Shown: positions 18,136 through 31,710, counted from the first letter of the stretch. The stretch is 64,000 nucleotides of DNA from Spirodela intermedia (GCA_902729315.2 LR746265.1:6056892-6120891), one strand, 5' to 3'. The notes: generated from the sequence alone by a model not told the origin. Program-made: numbers and translations.

Positions 18136-18245
18136 CGAGAGAGAGAGAGGGAGGAAGCGAGAGAGAGAGGGAGAGAGAGGGGGGGGGGGGAGCGAGAGAG
18201 AGAGAGGGAAGGCGTGCGAGAGAGAGAGGGAGAGAGAGGGGGGGG

Positions 18246-18301
<56 letters not shown>
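18136..18301. repeat. Long polypurine (GA/G) tract
   Basis: About 165 bases almost purely A and G on the + strand, broken by only a few C or T bases. GAGAGA blocks alternate with runs of 9-10 G, and the tract ends in a perfect (GA)n stretch from about 18250. It lies in the spacer upstream of the DUF761-like gene. Confidence 0.9.
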
Positions 18302-18304
<3 letters not shown>

Positions 18305-18755
18305 GGTGCTCTAAAATTTGGGACGTACATTAAAACACCCGACCAACCCCCCATTTTCACTAAATATGGGATGTTAAATATTATAAAGTTCAGGCAAATA
18401 TGTGAGAGTTAGTATTTTTCGGTACGTTGCCCATTCCCGTTTGCAGAGCTTTTCCATGCGAAAATTATAAAAATTCGATATAATAAGAGAAATTGAATAT
18501 TTACTGCTGGCAGAACCAAAAAAAAAAAACCCTCCTGTCATTTAATTTTAATTTTAATTTATAATTCCCACAATCTACGGGATTAAATTCTGCAAGAGAT
18601 TGCCCAGGAACCATGGCATTATCTTGGATATTTTTCATTCAGCTAAGCGCATGATCTCTCTAGAAGCCCGAATATTTTGAAAATAAATATTTTATTTTAA
18701 TCGCAGGATTTATTTGACCATTATTTTTCTCCACAGAATGCTTTAACTGGGACCT

Positions 18756-20429
18756 TCAAGAGATGATCGCCCTCGCCGCATTGAAACTATACTCTACCAG
18801 CGCCATTTCCTTCTGGCACCTCCTCAGCCTATCCATTCCCTGCACAGAAAAAATAAAATAAAATAATAAAAAATAAAATAAAATAAAATAAATATAGAGA
18901 TAGAAAGAGAGGGGAGGTGGGGAGCTGAGATCTTCTTCTTCTTCTTCTTCTTCTTCTCAACCTTGTGGGATTCGGGAGAGATGGAGATGGGCGGAGGAGC
19001 CTGGTTCCAAAGCTTCAAGCCGAAGATCCTGCTCGCCTTTGGCTGCTCCGTTCCGTGGCCCAGGGAGGCGAGGGCCTCGTCCAGATGCTTGCTTGCAGAA
19101 GCAAACCAGTTGAGCTCGTCAAAGGATTTCTCTCGCTCAGTGACCTGAGGTTTGATGCCAAATGGGGAAATAAATAGAGACTAAACGCCGGAGGAGACTC
19201 TGATGATTACTAAAACTAGAAAAAAAAATAAAAAATAAAAATCAAGTAGAGAACTGGTGGGGGAGGAGGGGGGGTGGTCAGAGGGATTGATATTACCTTG
19301 AGAATGCAGCAGGCGCCCATGGGAAAACCATCATCTGGAACTAAGTGGCTCCCCAGTTCACGGTCCCTCCTCAGTGACTTCTCCCTGTGGAGAAGTCTCA
19401 TCTCCATCAAGCTGACAGTGAGGGCTGGGACTAGGAGGTGAAAATCCTCGAGATGGAGGCTCCCACTTCTCTGGAGCTCCTGTGACCAAATCAGGCAATA
19501 AGACCGCTTCAATGCACACTACTATATATGGCATACACGCAGGAATGACCAGGTCAAGGTGCCTCAGACAGAACTTCTCATGGCGACAGCTGTTACCTTT
19601 GATACCGAAGATAAGAGAAGAGAAACATGATTATCATCAGCTGCTCCATCCATGGCCTTGTCGCTGCTCCCCTCAGGAGAGATGAAAGGGGGCCCACTTT
19701 CCATGTAGCTTGTGTCAGTTCTCGGTGTGGGGGTCAAGCTGCAGTTCAGAGGAGAAGGAAAGGAGAAACGGATGAAAGAAAAATTACGAGGGCGAGAAGG
19801 AAGTCTGAACCTACTGAACGTTACCTTGATGTCTGGCAGGCATGACGGGAACCGCCAGTATGCAGAAGCCTCGCCAGTCCCAACCCATTGCCTATTTCAG
19901 TAATGGTGGAGTGTAGCTGCTCTATAACGCTGATTTCATGGTCTCCAAAGGAATGCTTTGCCATGGCTGCGCTCAGTTGCTCGGCACGCGTGAAAGGATA
20001 CTTGTTGGGGATTCCCTTCTCACCCTGCATAAACGGATACGGAGTGAGTAATTCTTTGCCAACTTGCGAATTATATAAGCAAAATAAATCAGAGCCAACT
20101 GGTCATTCAGTTGAAAAAAATAGAATTTATCAAATTTTTAAAAATTAATTTCACTGTCGTACCTCTCCTTTTTACAATATATATATATTTATATATTTTG
20201 CTGAGGACACTAAGATCTTATTTTAAAAAATCATACAATTTTTTTCTTCTTCTGGTTCAGGAGGCATTTGCTTCCTTCAAGAGAAATTTTCTTCTTCCGG
20301 AATTTAAAAGTCGATTTTTTTTTCAAAATTCCACCTTTCATAGAAAAGAAAGGACAGGTTAATGTAAATAATAATGTAAATAATAATGTAAATAATAATA
20401 ATAATAATGTAAATAATAATAATAATGTA

Positions 20430-20528
<99 letters not shown>

Positions 20529-23500
20529 CGCAAAGCAAGAGGGGCAGTGAAGATCAAAGTAGAGTTACAGAAGTACCCATTGCATGTGTGACTCGTATGT
20601 ACACAAGAAAATAACATAGTAATTTATAATTGAAAAAAAAAACAACGCGTTCCACATTTTCAGGATGAAAAAATAATTAAGAATAAAGCATGCCCTTTTA
20701 CCTTCCATATCTTTTCCTTCAATATAAGTGATCTCAAGATGTCATCTTGAAGAAGGTCCGAAAGTGTTTGCATTTTTTGTGTCAGAAAAGCAATGATGCT
20801 CTCAATAGCTGTACCGATTGTAGTCAAACCATGTGTAGATATAGCAGACACAACGTGATCTACACCAAGAACAATTGGCGTCTTCCTTTGTTGACCATTG
20901 CTGACTTTCCCAATGAAAATCTAAAATAGGACGATACGAGTTTATCTTGGGTGAACTGGAATAATGTCCTGAAAAAAAAATTCTAATACGTACAAGAACT
21001 ATAGAGAAATATATCATCAAAATAATTGTACGGGAACTGGAGTTGATATCATTAGGAGAGGTTGGAATTAAAAAATCGGATTACCACAACATGGTGGTAA
21101 TCATGATGCTCAAAGCCAAGAATCTGGTCAGGGAGGAGATATGTAACATTGTGAAGTAGCCTCTTTATCTCGGAATTTCAGTTCCTCCGACAAAATCACC
21201 ATGTTAGATGGAGTTACTCACCGATGCTATGGATTATCGCGGATGCTTATAAATTTATGACTAAAACAAGAAATATTTGCTTTCCGGAAAATTGATGACT
21301 GAAATGAAAATATGTAAGAAATTTTGGCAAGTCGACTGCCTGAAAAATGTGAGCGGTTCAAATATAAGAATCTTTTGGTAAACAATTTCCAAATGCTTCC
21401 ATGAGAAAAACCATAACCCTGCCCACAACAATTTTGCTAGTCAAGTTCCTTCGAATCATACGGGATCATGACAAACGTACAGCCTACACTTCACATCAGA
21501 GGAGAATTGGATTAACAACTTTGGGACTGGACTTGCGGCAGTAATGTTCCTGTCCATTCTCCAGAAGAAATTTAAACGTATAGCGACGTCTTTTCTGTTT
21601 CTCCACATCATTCCATAGTTTCAATCCTGCCCCAGTTAAAATTATCGTTTGCAAATAGCAATTTGGCACTTGATATGCTGCATACATGTTACTGAATTTT
21701 GTGATTCTCTCAAAACATTACCGAAGAAAAGTTATTTCAAAGACCCAGAGATAGTTTGAATGAGGATACACCTGATTTTGGAAAGGCAAAACTGTCCAAC
21801 TTACTTGCTTAATTAGATTATATGTGTAACTCCTGGCAAATGTGCACACATCTTTTATAGTTTCAGCAAAGTCGAAACCGTGTCCTGAAGAATCCCCAGG
21901 AAGATGAGTATCATCCAATAGGAGCCCGTACTTGAGCTCGGCAAGCTGTCTCATTTCAGAGTAGACCTGAAGACAAGACCCAGAAACAGGAATTATTGGG
22001 TCATACTTCCAAGTCATACAGAGGGCTACTTTTTTCGAGAAGACAAATGTACACGAAAACACGAAGAAATTCTCCGGTCAAAATTTGCAGCCATTGAGAG
22101 GTAGATTGAGTATCATTATAGAAATGGTTACCTTCCAGTTGTACAGAGCCATTGTTGTGTGGTTGTAAAAGGTAGAATTTAGGTAGGACTCAACAAGTAT
22201 TCTTATATCAATAAATTTGAATGGAAGACATAGAGGTCTCATTTGCAGATACCATGAGAGATTCCGCACGCCACTCTGAAAGTAATATATTGAAGAAAAT
22301 ATTTTCAAATGAAACCGAGCTTAAAGCTGATGCATTTTCAAAGAAAAAATTTACTCAAGTGTTAGTGATTTTAAAGGAACAAATCACCTTTGTCAGATTC
22401 ACATGCACAGATCCCTTCAGATAAGTCGAATGTACATGTAGACGGAGATCATTTTCAATATCCCGGCAAAGAGGCAGAACAATTTCCTGTATTTGAAGAG
22501 TGGGTAAGCCCAGAGAAATAAAATGCTACCCACAAACCAATCCTGGATATGTTGAAAATTTCGTCCAAAAGATTATATGTTTAATTAAATGAATATAGGG
22601 GGGAAAACGAAGCATACATTGGTCACATCGTCCTCTAGTAGTCTCTTATATGATTGTTGGGAAAGTTTACCAACATTGCCTAGATCAAGAAGCCTCAAGC
22701 CATCACAGAAAGCATCAAGAAGATACCTGATAACTCGGAATTTCAGTCAAGATGAGAGATAAATGATAAGTAAAACATGACACAAAAAGATTTTTACTCA
22801 CTGCAGCCATGAGAATTTGTTATCAATATAGACCATATTTAGCCAATCTCTCAGCATTTCTTTTCTCCAGTACAAAAAACTGCAATCTGTGACCTCTTCA
22901 ACTATGCTTTGAAAATCCACGACCATGGCAAGCTTTGACATTAACTTCCTAATCCTCATGAAGTTTACATCTACATGACCCTATCATTGGTGAAGAATAG
23001 ATCAATATTTGAGTGGCAATAGAAGAGGAAAATGATGAATTCATTTTCTTCCTTGAGATTGTATAATAACCAACAATAAACATAAAAGGGAAGGTACTAC
23101 TCCTTCAAGTTGAAAGGGAAAAACAAAACACTAAACGAAGGCAGTAAAAATAAATGAGAAGAATATAAAAGTCATTTTTTGAGGCTACATGATGCAAGCA
23201 AATAGCGCCTTAACTTCTTCGTTACAGAATTTCATCTAGATCTTCATCAGTCCTCTGGGACGTATATAGTTCTTTTCATGTCGTGAACATTGAGAATCAA
23301 GTACTCCACTGGAACTGGCTCGTTTTCAACTTGATGTCGGGCAGCCAGAATCAGAGTAGTTATCCAATAGTGGTCACATCTAAATGCAAGTTTCCGAAAA
23401 CCAGGTAGTATCACTTGTGCCCAGGAAACGGCTCACACTGAAACCTCGGGTGAATATTATGGACATTGAAAGGTTACACTGATCTTTTACTGTATATCCA

Positions 23501-26500
23501 CTTTCTGTCTGTGACACATTTATAACTAAAAGACAATCCACCTATAGAGTACATAACTGCATCTATGTATCTCTAAACCTATTTTATCTCATGCAGTAGA
23601 TTTCATATAAAAGTGGTTTATGACTTATTGATACACCATATCTTTTTTGTGATCCTAGTGTGATTTGAGGATTTAAGTGTCTTAATTTATGTTCAAGATC
23701 ACTAAAATATTATTTTACACCTCAAAATCACCTTTTATCTTATCACATATAGGTCAGAAGAGAAAATATGACTCAAGCTATAAGAAGAGAAGGGAATAAC
23801 TGCAAAACGAATCGTTGAGAGAATGACCATTAAGAAAACCTCTTACAATGCTCTCGAGAACATCCATAGTAATAGAAAATATTTTTTGTCTCTTAGAGCT
23901 TCCATTTCCCTGAAGTAGATGTATAGATAATAGGACCTATAAATGAAAGAGGAAGACATTAAATCCTAGGACATGAAAGCACAAAAAAGGAAATTTACAG
24001 GTCTCAAAACATAGCTAATTTACCAATGAAAGAGAATCAGCCACTTTTGCATCTGCATCCTTGCCACCTACATTCGTACAAAAAAGTGAGCTCAAACAAA
24101 TATACTACAATTAGTACGCAAAAGTTGAAGAAAATTAAAATAATCAAAACTGTCAAACTGTAAAATTTTATCTTGAGTCTATATGTTTTTCCATATTGTA
24201 ATAATACCCTTGTGAGATACAATTAGCTATAATGGATACTTATAATGGGTCCTTAGATCCGAAAACTAATGAGGACCGAGTGTAACCCATATATATATGG
24301 GCCCAATCAATGAATAAAGAAGTTTTCTGTGTTTTCTTGAATTCGGAGTCTTGGAGCAGCGGCCTTGGTGATCTAGGGTTTCAGGAAGAATAAGTTTGAC
24401 ACAAACTTTTCTAAACTGATAACTACGACGCTATTTCAGTAAATTATTTTTCTCAATAAGAACTCAGGTAATTCTCTTGACTAGCCGCGTAAACATAAAA
24501 GTGAGTAATTCAGATTCAAAGAGGAAAATCATCGGTCTACTCTCATTAAGTCATTCATGTGTTCAGTTAGATGAAGAAGGATGGTACATAGACATCAAGC
24601 TCAAATCCCGCAACCATACAATAATTAATCTCGAATTCAAGTCATACCTAATTGTAACTGAAATATAGTTGATTAAAACATGACTAGAAGAAAGGCTGCA
24701 TAACTAAGATATTTGTTTTAGGCTCATCCGGAGTCAATGAAACGTGGAATCGCAATTTATTACGCGACATAGAAATGTAGAGAGATGGGGCTAATGACAC
24801 CGACATTATTCAACAAACAAAAGACAGTCTGTTTCTCTTTCCATGTTCCTGATCTTTTAAGTCTTCTCATTTAGCACCACAATGCAATACCCTTGAGCTC
24901 AACCCTTGGCTCCAGAGTTCTCATGCTAGATTCTTCTCTTGCAGGAAAAGATAAATATCTCTCATATGCTTTATACTTATTAATATTTTTCCCCCAATTT
25001 GAAGAATTACTTCATCCCTGCACTAGATGTGACCCATATCTACACTTTATGGTAAAGCTCTTAGCAACACATTGGAAGCTGGAAAAGAGGTAATAAAAAA
25101 AAAAGAGAGCAGAAATTCTCATATCAAGACCCTAACTCTTGACTCAACCTAGAATGCACAATTGGTGATACTATCTACAGAAGACATGAGAAAAGAAGGA
25201 AATAAGAGAGACCATGTTATGTCTGGGAGTTGAATGAAAAAAGTGATAAAGAACATCGCAATGAACAAATAAAAAATGATGATTGATATGTGTTTTATTG
25301 GCATGACAATTATCAAATAGGATTTTCAGGTGAATGACTTTTTACTTTCCTAAATGTACGACACATCAAGGAGAAAAAAAATGAGGCCGACATCAGTGAT
25401 ATACCATGAGTTAACAAGCTCAAAATTTTGATTTTGCTCATTTGACTTCCCTTTGCTGCTTCTAGATGTAGCTGGATCAGGACAAGAGAGTCATTGTACG
25501 ATAGTGCCACATAAAACAAAAAAGATAACGGCTATGATCTACCTTGGCGGGTAAAATAAGTCCTTCAATGTTGGCTTGAATTAGATTTATCACATGAGGT
25601 AGACATTGGATTATCTCCAGTCTTTTGGCACAGAATGTTTTTGCTATTACCTATAAACGAAAAGGATATGCCCATCGTGAATATAGACAAATTAGGAGTA
25701 AATAAAGACAAGTAGTTTCTTACCTTCATTAGAATGAGCATATGGCAAAGAGACCTAAACTTTTCCCTTCGAACAGGAACCTGCAATTTATCGCGAGGAC
25801 TACAACATCAGGGATCTTAAAAGAAGCAGAAATTATTACTTGGTTAGAAGTAATTGCAGATAGCTAGTGAAACCTCAGAGAAAGTTGCATTACAGACTTT
25901 CAGGAAGAAAGGGAATTTGAACTTAAATAAAATATCTGTAAAGCATCGAATTTGTTGAAGGCATGAAACAATCAAGCTTTCAGTTTGCAGATAATTTTCT
26001 TCTAACCTCTTCTCTGAATGAGCACAAGTAATACTAATTCTGGTCAATGCTAGAATAGCGCAATGATTGTAAAACGCACATCATCTCAACCATGTAAGAA
26101 TAAAATCAGATGGCATGAAACGTAACACTGCCGTTGCAATAGAAGAGATTCACACTATTTAATACTTGCCTCAAGTGATGAATGTAGATCAATAATTGAC
26201 AGTGCTAACGTATGCATTCTACTCGCCAAGAGTATCCCCTGCACTAAATCAGTAACTAAGAGTGAATCCCAATGACAATATGAACCCGATGAGATAAGAA
26301 AAGCACCCAAAGCAGAGCTCGAAGAAGCCAATCAATAAAAATATTGGAATAAAATGTACGAGGAGAAAAAACAATCGTATGATGGTATAACAACCACAGG
26401 AAGATCTCTTACAAAAGTGTAGACTTATTGAGGTACCTGAATAATTTGCCTCAATTGAAGCTGAAAGTCAGCATGGGACGTCGATGACCCACCCTGAAGC

Positions 26501-29500
26501 CACAATATTTCACCTCAAATCCTTCAGAAGGCAAATAAAATTGTTCATCGGCAATCATAATATTTACCGTTGGATGTACCGTTGACTGGAATGATGCCAC
26601 CCAACAAGATAATGAATCTTTAACTGCTTGCCAATCCCTGAAACGAAAAAGCTTTTTTCATTACTTTTTTCCCCATTCAAAATTAAGCTGCCATAAATGA
26701 TTTTCTAAAATCAGAAATGATAGGATAATACTGTCGTGGAAAACTGACACAACAGGAAAGAAAGACAAAGAGGGCGTGAAATATATTTTTAGCAAAAAAT
26801 TAAAAAGAAGACTGGCATATTTTAGGAACAAATCCTCCAAAACTATCCATCGCAGAGCTGTGATCAAGACAATCCCACCTCTCTTTAATATAGCCAATCT
26901 CCTCCACAACCCACTCAAATTTTGCAGATCACAGATTCTTACAAGAATCTCAGTATCATGTGGTTTTTCTATCTCCACATCTCTATTCCTCCATCTCCGG
27001 CAGTAATAGGAGAGATAGTTCTCTCTCTTGCAGTCTCCAAACCACAGATTTCAATATCCCAGTGGAATGCCTTGTATCTCGTGTTCAACTCATCTTTCTC
27101 TCCACAACTTCCGTTCTTCCAGATGCCATTATCCACCTCTTCCTCTCACCATTTTTCCACACTACATACTCATCTCCCATCCCCACTGCCTCCATAATGG
27201 AATCGTGCCAAACAGATTAAAGTATAAATTTTAGAAATATTAAAAGAAAATGCAAAAGACTGGCTAAGATAAAATATTTAATACTGTACATGCTCATATC
27301 ATTACAGCATCGTATATAATAATACGCAAAAATTATTCTATTATCTTAACCAAGTCCAATCCTCTACAAATATCAACCTTTAGAAACCCTATGAAGCCTA
27401 GGATTGGTGAGGACATCGTTGCTTCAGGATGTCAATCAAGAGCAATCTCTAAAGTTAAGCTTTTAAGCAATCTGGAGTTGTCAATATACATCTTTTAATC
27501 CACATTTAACATCAGTTGTTCCCTCGCTCAGTCATGTGCATATGCAGTTATGGAAGCAGCGTGGAGCTTTCAATAGCATTCAGAGTGACAAGCATGAGAC
27601 ATTCGGCCAAGCCCATGTTATCAAAAGAAGAAAGGTCTATGAATACGGGATTTTCAACATAACAATGTTTACATCCGTTATATATGCTGAAACATTTTTC
27701 ATTCAGAAAAGGCTAAATTCTGGAAATAATCATTTTAATGCCAATGCAATGTTTTTTATGGAGACACAAGTAGCATACCTTGAGTGAGACTCACTCAGAT
27801 TTGTTAAATAATTCTTCAACGTGAGATCACCATCTTTAGCAGCACCTCTCAGACTGGGCCACGTGGTTAGTAACTGAGGACAATGCCTTTTTATTACACC
27901 CAAAAGCGTAAATCTGATGCCACATTCAACATAAATTACAGGAACCTTGCGTAGCATATCCGCAATTATCTTCCCTAGTTTCTTCTCAGGAGCTTCATCT
28001 GAGCATCCAAGCAAGAGGAGATGAAAATTACCTCCTCAGGGAGTTCGCACACATAACATCATTAAAAATCAAAGGACATTAACTCAAGATGCAAGCATGT
28101 GAAGCTACCAAAAGGCACCATCCTGAAGAGTAGACAGATATTCAGAAGAAAGGGTTATAAATCCCTTGTCAAACGGAATTTTAAATGCAAGATGTCCGCA
28201 GTTATTGGAGTAGATAAAGAAATTTCGTGAAAAATGGGACACCAATGTTGATCCGAAATTATCTATGATGTCAGATAATGATAAGTAAGAGACTAAAGGA
28301 TATGGGACAGGAAAATGAAAAAATTAAATCACTTCATGCTTTTAACTATTAGAAAGTAAATAAAAAGATAGCACCTACATCTAAAGAGAAGTTTGAGCTC
28401 ATTACTCTTTATCCTCATTTGCAATAAAAAATCACGTCAACAAGAAACAAAAATGTTTACAACCTAGAAGCCTACATGACTAGTCAAGTAGAATATACAA
28501 CTAGATTTGTGCGCCATGATTACACCAGTTCAAGAACAACCGTATTAAAAATAAACAAAAAAATAGAGGATTCGGTAGTTTAACAGATGTGGATATCACT
28601 CAAGCATATGGATGCCTTCAAGGATATAGAGTTTGGAAATAATAAAAGCTATGATCTTTACATATTCAAAGAGAAACATACCAAGAGCATGAGCAGAAAA
28701 TATGAATACGGCAATATGTTGCAGTATTCTCATACGATGTACTGGATGTTCCTTCCATGTATCTGAATGATTAATGGAGAAAACCATAGATGTCAGCTTT
28801 GGATGGACAGAAATTCATACAAACAAAAAGATAAAGGTTCAACACACATTCAGCAAAAGACAAGTTCCACACGGAAGATTAAGGCTTATGAAATATACCA
28901 AGTCGAGGAAGAAGTTCCAGCAATTCATTATGAGTCCATGACGTAAATGCATCAATAAGTTTCCTGTTACAGCTGGTCTTTTTAAGCACATCGTTCGAAT
29001 GCAATCCCCCATTTATCATACACTGGAATAAGAAAAAAAATTTATAACGTACTCTCATTTTGTTCTTACTAGACAATTGTCGAAAATTTTAGAAAAAATG
29101 GGACACACAAGGAATGTGAAACATCTTCTTTTGATTAACGGACAATCAACCAAATAATTCATACCTGGAACAAACCAGCATTGAAAAGATTTTCTACGTG
29201 GGAGACCACTTCATCAAGGCTGTCAAGATCTTTTACTGAGATATTGAATGTATCTATCTCCAGTTTTACCTTACTCAACATCCTAGTAGAGAAAAATATC
29301 AAACAAGTAGATGTTAAATAAAGATAAAGTAGCAAGGTTCTCAGACAATAGAATCAGAACCTTTTTCTTTCCAAGGCCTCAAAAGTAACTTCCATTGCCA
29401 TAGTTCACCTTCCTTAATAGGAGAGTGACAAGGGATCCCCAAATAAAAAATTGCAGTTGGCACATATAATGAACCAAGTCACCCTAATTCATTAATTACG

Positions 29501-31190
29501 TAAAAAAGCACATGAAATTTTCTTCAGATTTCATGAAGAAAGTTTTTCTTGGAGCGCATGCCAGGCAGCTTGTCAAAAAAGCCCGTACAGTTTTCGTGTT
29601 GTTATATATTCTGGAGAGCAAGCTGTCCTTTATTCCTCTCCTTCATCTACCGATGTTGATAGATGAGGAGAGGAAATATGAAGTTTTTCGTATCTAGTTG
29701 GCATATTTGTCCTGCTGTTTTTCCTTCGTTTTTCTGTTTAGTACATAGAGCATTCTAGCTGCCATCCATCCCAAATTTATCCTCAGGATATAGGACAGGA
29801 ATTCGTAGAGTTTCCCATTGACATAGGCATTTTAATATAATGGTGGCTGTCCCGAGTGGCATAGAATTAGTGAGTTCGTTTAGTAACAATAAGAACATAA
29901 GATCAATTTAAAAGTTTGGTATTAATAACAGCAGAGGATCAATTTAAGCCCCCTATCTAATCTCAATGAAAAAGGACCATTTTAATAAACATCATTCAAT
30001 GAAAATACTATATCATCAGATTCTCAGACATACTATGAAGATGAGCTCAAATTAAACTCAAGTGAAATTAAATTTTTGTACTCCCACATCTTTTCCCTAT
30101 AAAACAAAAGAGCATGCATACTGTTTTGAACCTGTCTAAATTTAACAATATGCGCATCCTCTACATCAAATTCAGAGTGTCAGATCGGGGGAAAAGGCCA
30201 TGATTGATTCTCAAATGAAGGATCAATTTCGAGGACAAGCTTAATAAAGGAAGACAAAAAATTGCCACCTTTTGAATTGTGACAAGTGTCCTTTGATTTG
30301 CGTATTCTGTCTCAAAATTTCGTCCAACACCAGCAGCGTGCTCATTCCCTCACCAAAAGAGTCAAATAAGCTTCTGAGAGAGATACTACTCAAAGCTATG
30401 TATGGCCTACTGTTCTTGTCTTGCTGGGAATATAAGTAATTCAGCTGCCGAAGCAAATTGTTTAAGACAGCAGACATCCGGCTTACTGTCTCATACAATT
30501 CCATGAACAGAGACAGAGATTGACCAACTGCCTTTTGCGGCTCTCCTTCCAGAAGTACTTCCTGGGAACTGGACCTGTGCCCAAACAATAGCAATTGCCT
30601 GTATATTCTTCTGGAGGCCTGCAAACATCAAATATCAAACAAAAAATATGAGACCCTTTCATCAATCTGAACACCTTACGATATCGAATCGGGGAGTGTC
30701 TCTCTCACGTGCCGACGGAGTCTGGCAATCTCGATGCAATCGTACGAGAGAACCATCACAAACTTCGCCAGGTCCACATTGTCCGAGTCGAGAAGCGAGC
30801 GGAGGCCGGAATGCTCCATCGGCTCCACGTGTATTTCGATCGGACGGGAGCTCGCGCCGCGGGAGTCAGCAGCGGCCGCGGCCGCCGCGGCGGAGGAGCA
30901 CGGTCCCCCGCGGAGTTCCTTGAGAATCTCCGGGCCCCGGCACCGCCAGCTGTCGACAGCCCTGCGGAGACTCTCATGCTGCTCTTCCAGCTCCGCTGCG
31001 GCACAAGCAAAAGAGAGAAACCGCTAAATCAGACCCCGAATCAGAACCTCTGGATCGACTAGCCGAGGAGGAAAGGACGTCGAGCGTACAAGACACCATT
31101 GACGACCCACTGCCGAGGAGCAGAGGCGCTGGCGCCGCCTGTCCACCCCCGCCTGCTGAAGAATACCAGAAGCTCCTCCTCTTCGAACAT
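18756..31190 (-). CDS. WASHC4: WASH complex subunit SWIP/WASHC4 homologue
   Basis: An intron-rich gene of probably more than 20 exons. Recognised - strand exons include 30709-30995, a second ending at 30269 (SRMSAVLNNLLRQLNYLY, STLLVLDEILRQNTQIKGHL), one near 29000 (SWTHNELLELLPRLG), 27800-28010 and 22070-22230 (FIDIRILVESYLNSTFYNHT). Near 21890-21970 lies VYSEMRQLAELKYGLLLDD. Further on are about 20702-20850, 19830-20030 (NKYPFTRAEQL), 19297-19479 (LVPDDGFPMGACCILK), 18962-19144 and the last, 18756-18839, ending MALVEYSFNAARAIIS. Order and motifs match animal SWIP (KIAA1033) from end to end. SWIP is a structural subunit of the WASH regulatory complex, which activates Arp2/3 actin nucleation on endosomes. 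The 5' end is uncertain: an exon 31097-31190 starting MFEEEELL would join in phase, but its donor is weak. Introns hold an (AAT)n array and a possible LTR. Confidence 0.86.
18846..18958. repeat. AAAAT-type and (TTC)n simple repeats in the last SWIP intron
   Basis: AAAATA-type repeats cover about 18846-18895 and an uninterrupted (TTC)n run covers 18931-18958. Both lie inside the 122-base final intron of the SWIP-like gene (18840-18961). On the coding strand they read as (GAA)n directly after the donor. Confidence 0.85.
20361..20523. repeat. Compound (AAT)n microsatellite
   Basis: About 160 bases of AAT repeat. It begins with interspersed AATGTAAATAAT units and becomes a perfect (AAT)n array of more than 25 units from about 20430. 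It sits in an intron of the SWIP-like gene, between the exon ending ILKEKIWK and the one beginning GEKGIPNKYPF. The long poly-leucine and poly-asparagine frames across it are artefacts. Confidence 0.95.
24205..24445. mobile_element. Possible solo LTR in a SWIP intron
   Basis: The segment begins near TGTGAGATACAATTAG. It contains a TATATATATGGGCCC block (24284-24303) followed by CAATGAATAAAGAAG, resembling the TATA and polyadenylation region of a Copia-type plant LTR. It lacks coding sequence. I could not define both ends or a target-site duplication, so this is only a candidate. It could equally be ordinary intron sequence. Confidence 0.3.
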
Positions 31191-31656
31191 CAGATCAAAG
31201 AAGCTCCTTCAGAAGGCGAATGTTAGAGGAAAACGGTACGAGACGTTGAGGAAGAAAACAAAGTGACGTCAGCAGTGGCGAAGTGGGCATCTTCACTGGA
31301 CGCAGAAAAGGCCCAAAAACTATTCGGCCGGGAAACAGAGCCCATATGACGCACATTTTGAAATGGGTTTCAGGCCCATTTCAATCAGTACGCTTATTAT
31401 TGCAATGACCAGGTGCTATAGATATCAATTAGGACATCTCTCATACGTATTACGAATACGGCATGAGAGGCTGCAAATCCTCGATTAATTAGGGTTGAAA
31501 ATTTATTGGCACATATTATTTGGGCCATATAATAAAATTCCCTCTCTTTATCCAAAAATAGTTCCTCGCCTGAGATGATGCCCTTTCAAAGACTTTCTCA
31601 TTCTTCCCACAAGAATTCTAGCAGGAACCCGAAGAACAATTGGCGGTAGATCCAGC

Positions 31657-31710
<54 letters not shown>

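Noticed and set aside
17440-18360. A 306-codon - strand frame, the longest in the window
   Set aside because: Its first half is serine/leucine translation of (CT)n and polypyrimidine repeats, and the rest is an out-of-frame shadow of the DUF761-like gene.
20231-20617. A 128-codon leucine-rich - strand frame and an asparagine-rich + strand frame
   Set aside because: Both are translations of the (AAT)n microsatellite inside a SWIP intron.
30756-31010. An 84-codon - strand frame over the first secure SWIP exon
   Set aside because: It is the wrong frame. The frame reading RLRRH matches SWIP and splices in phase.
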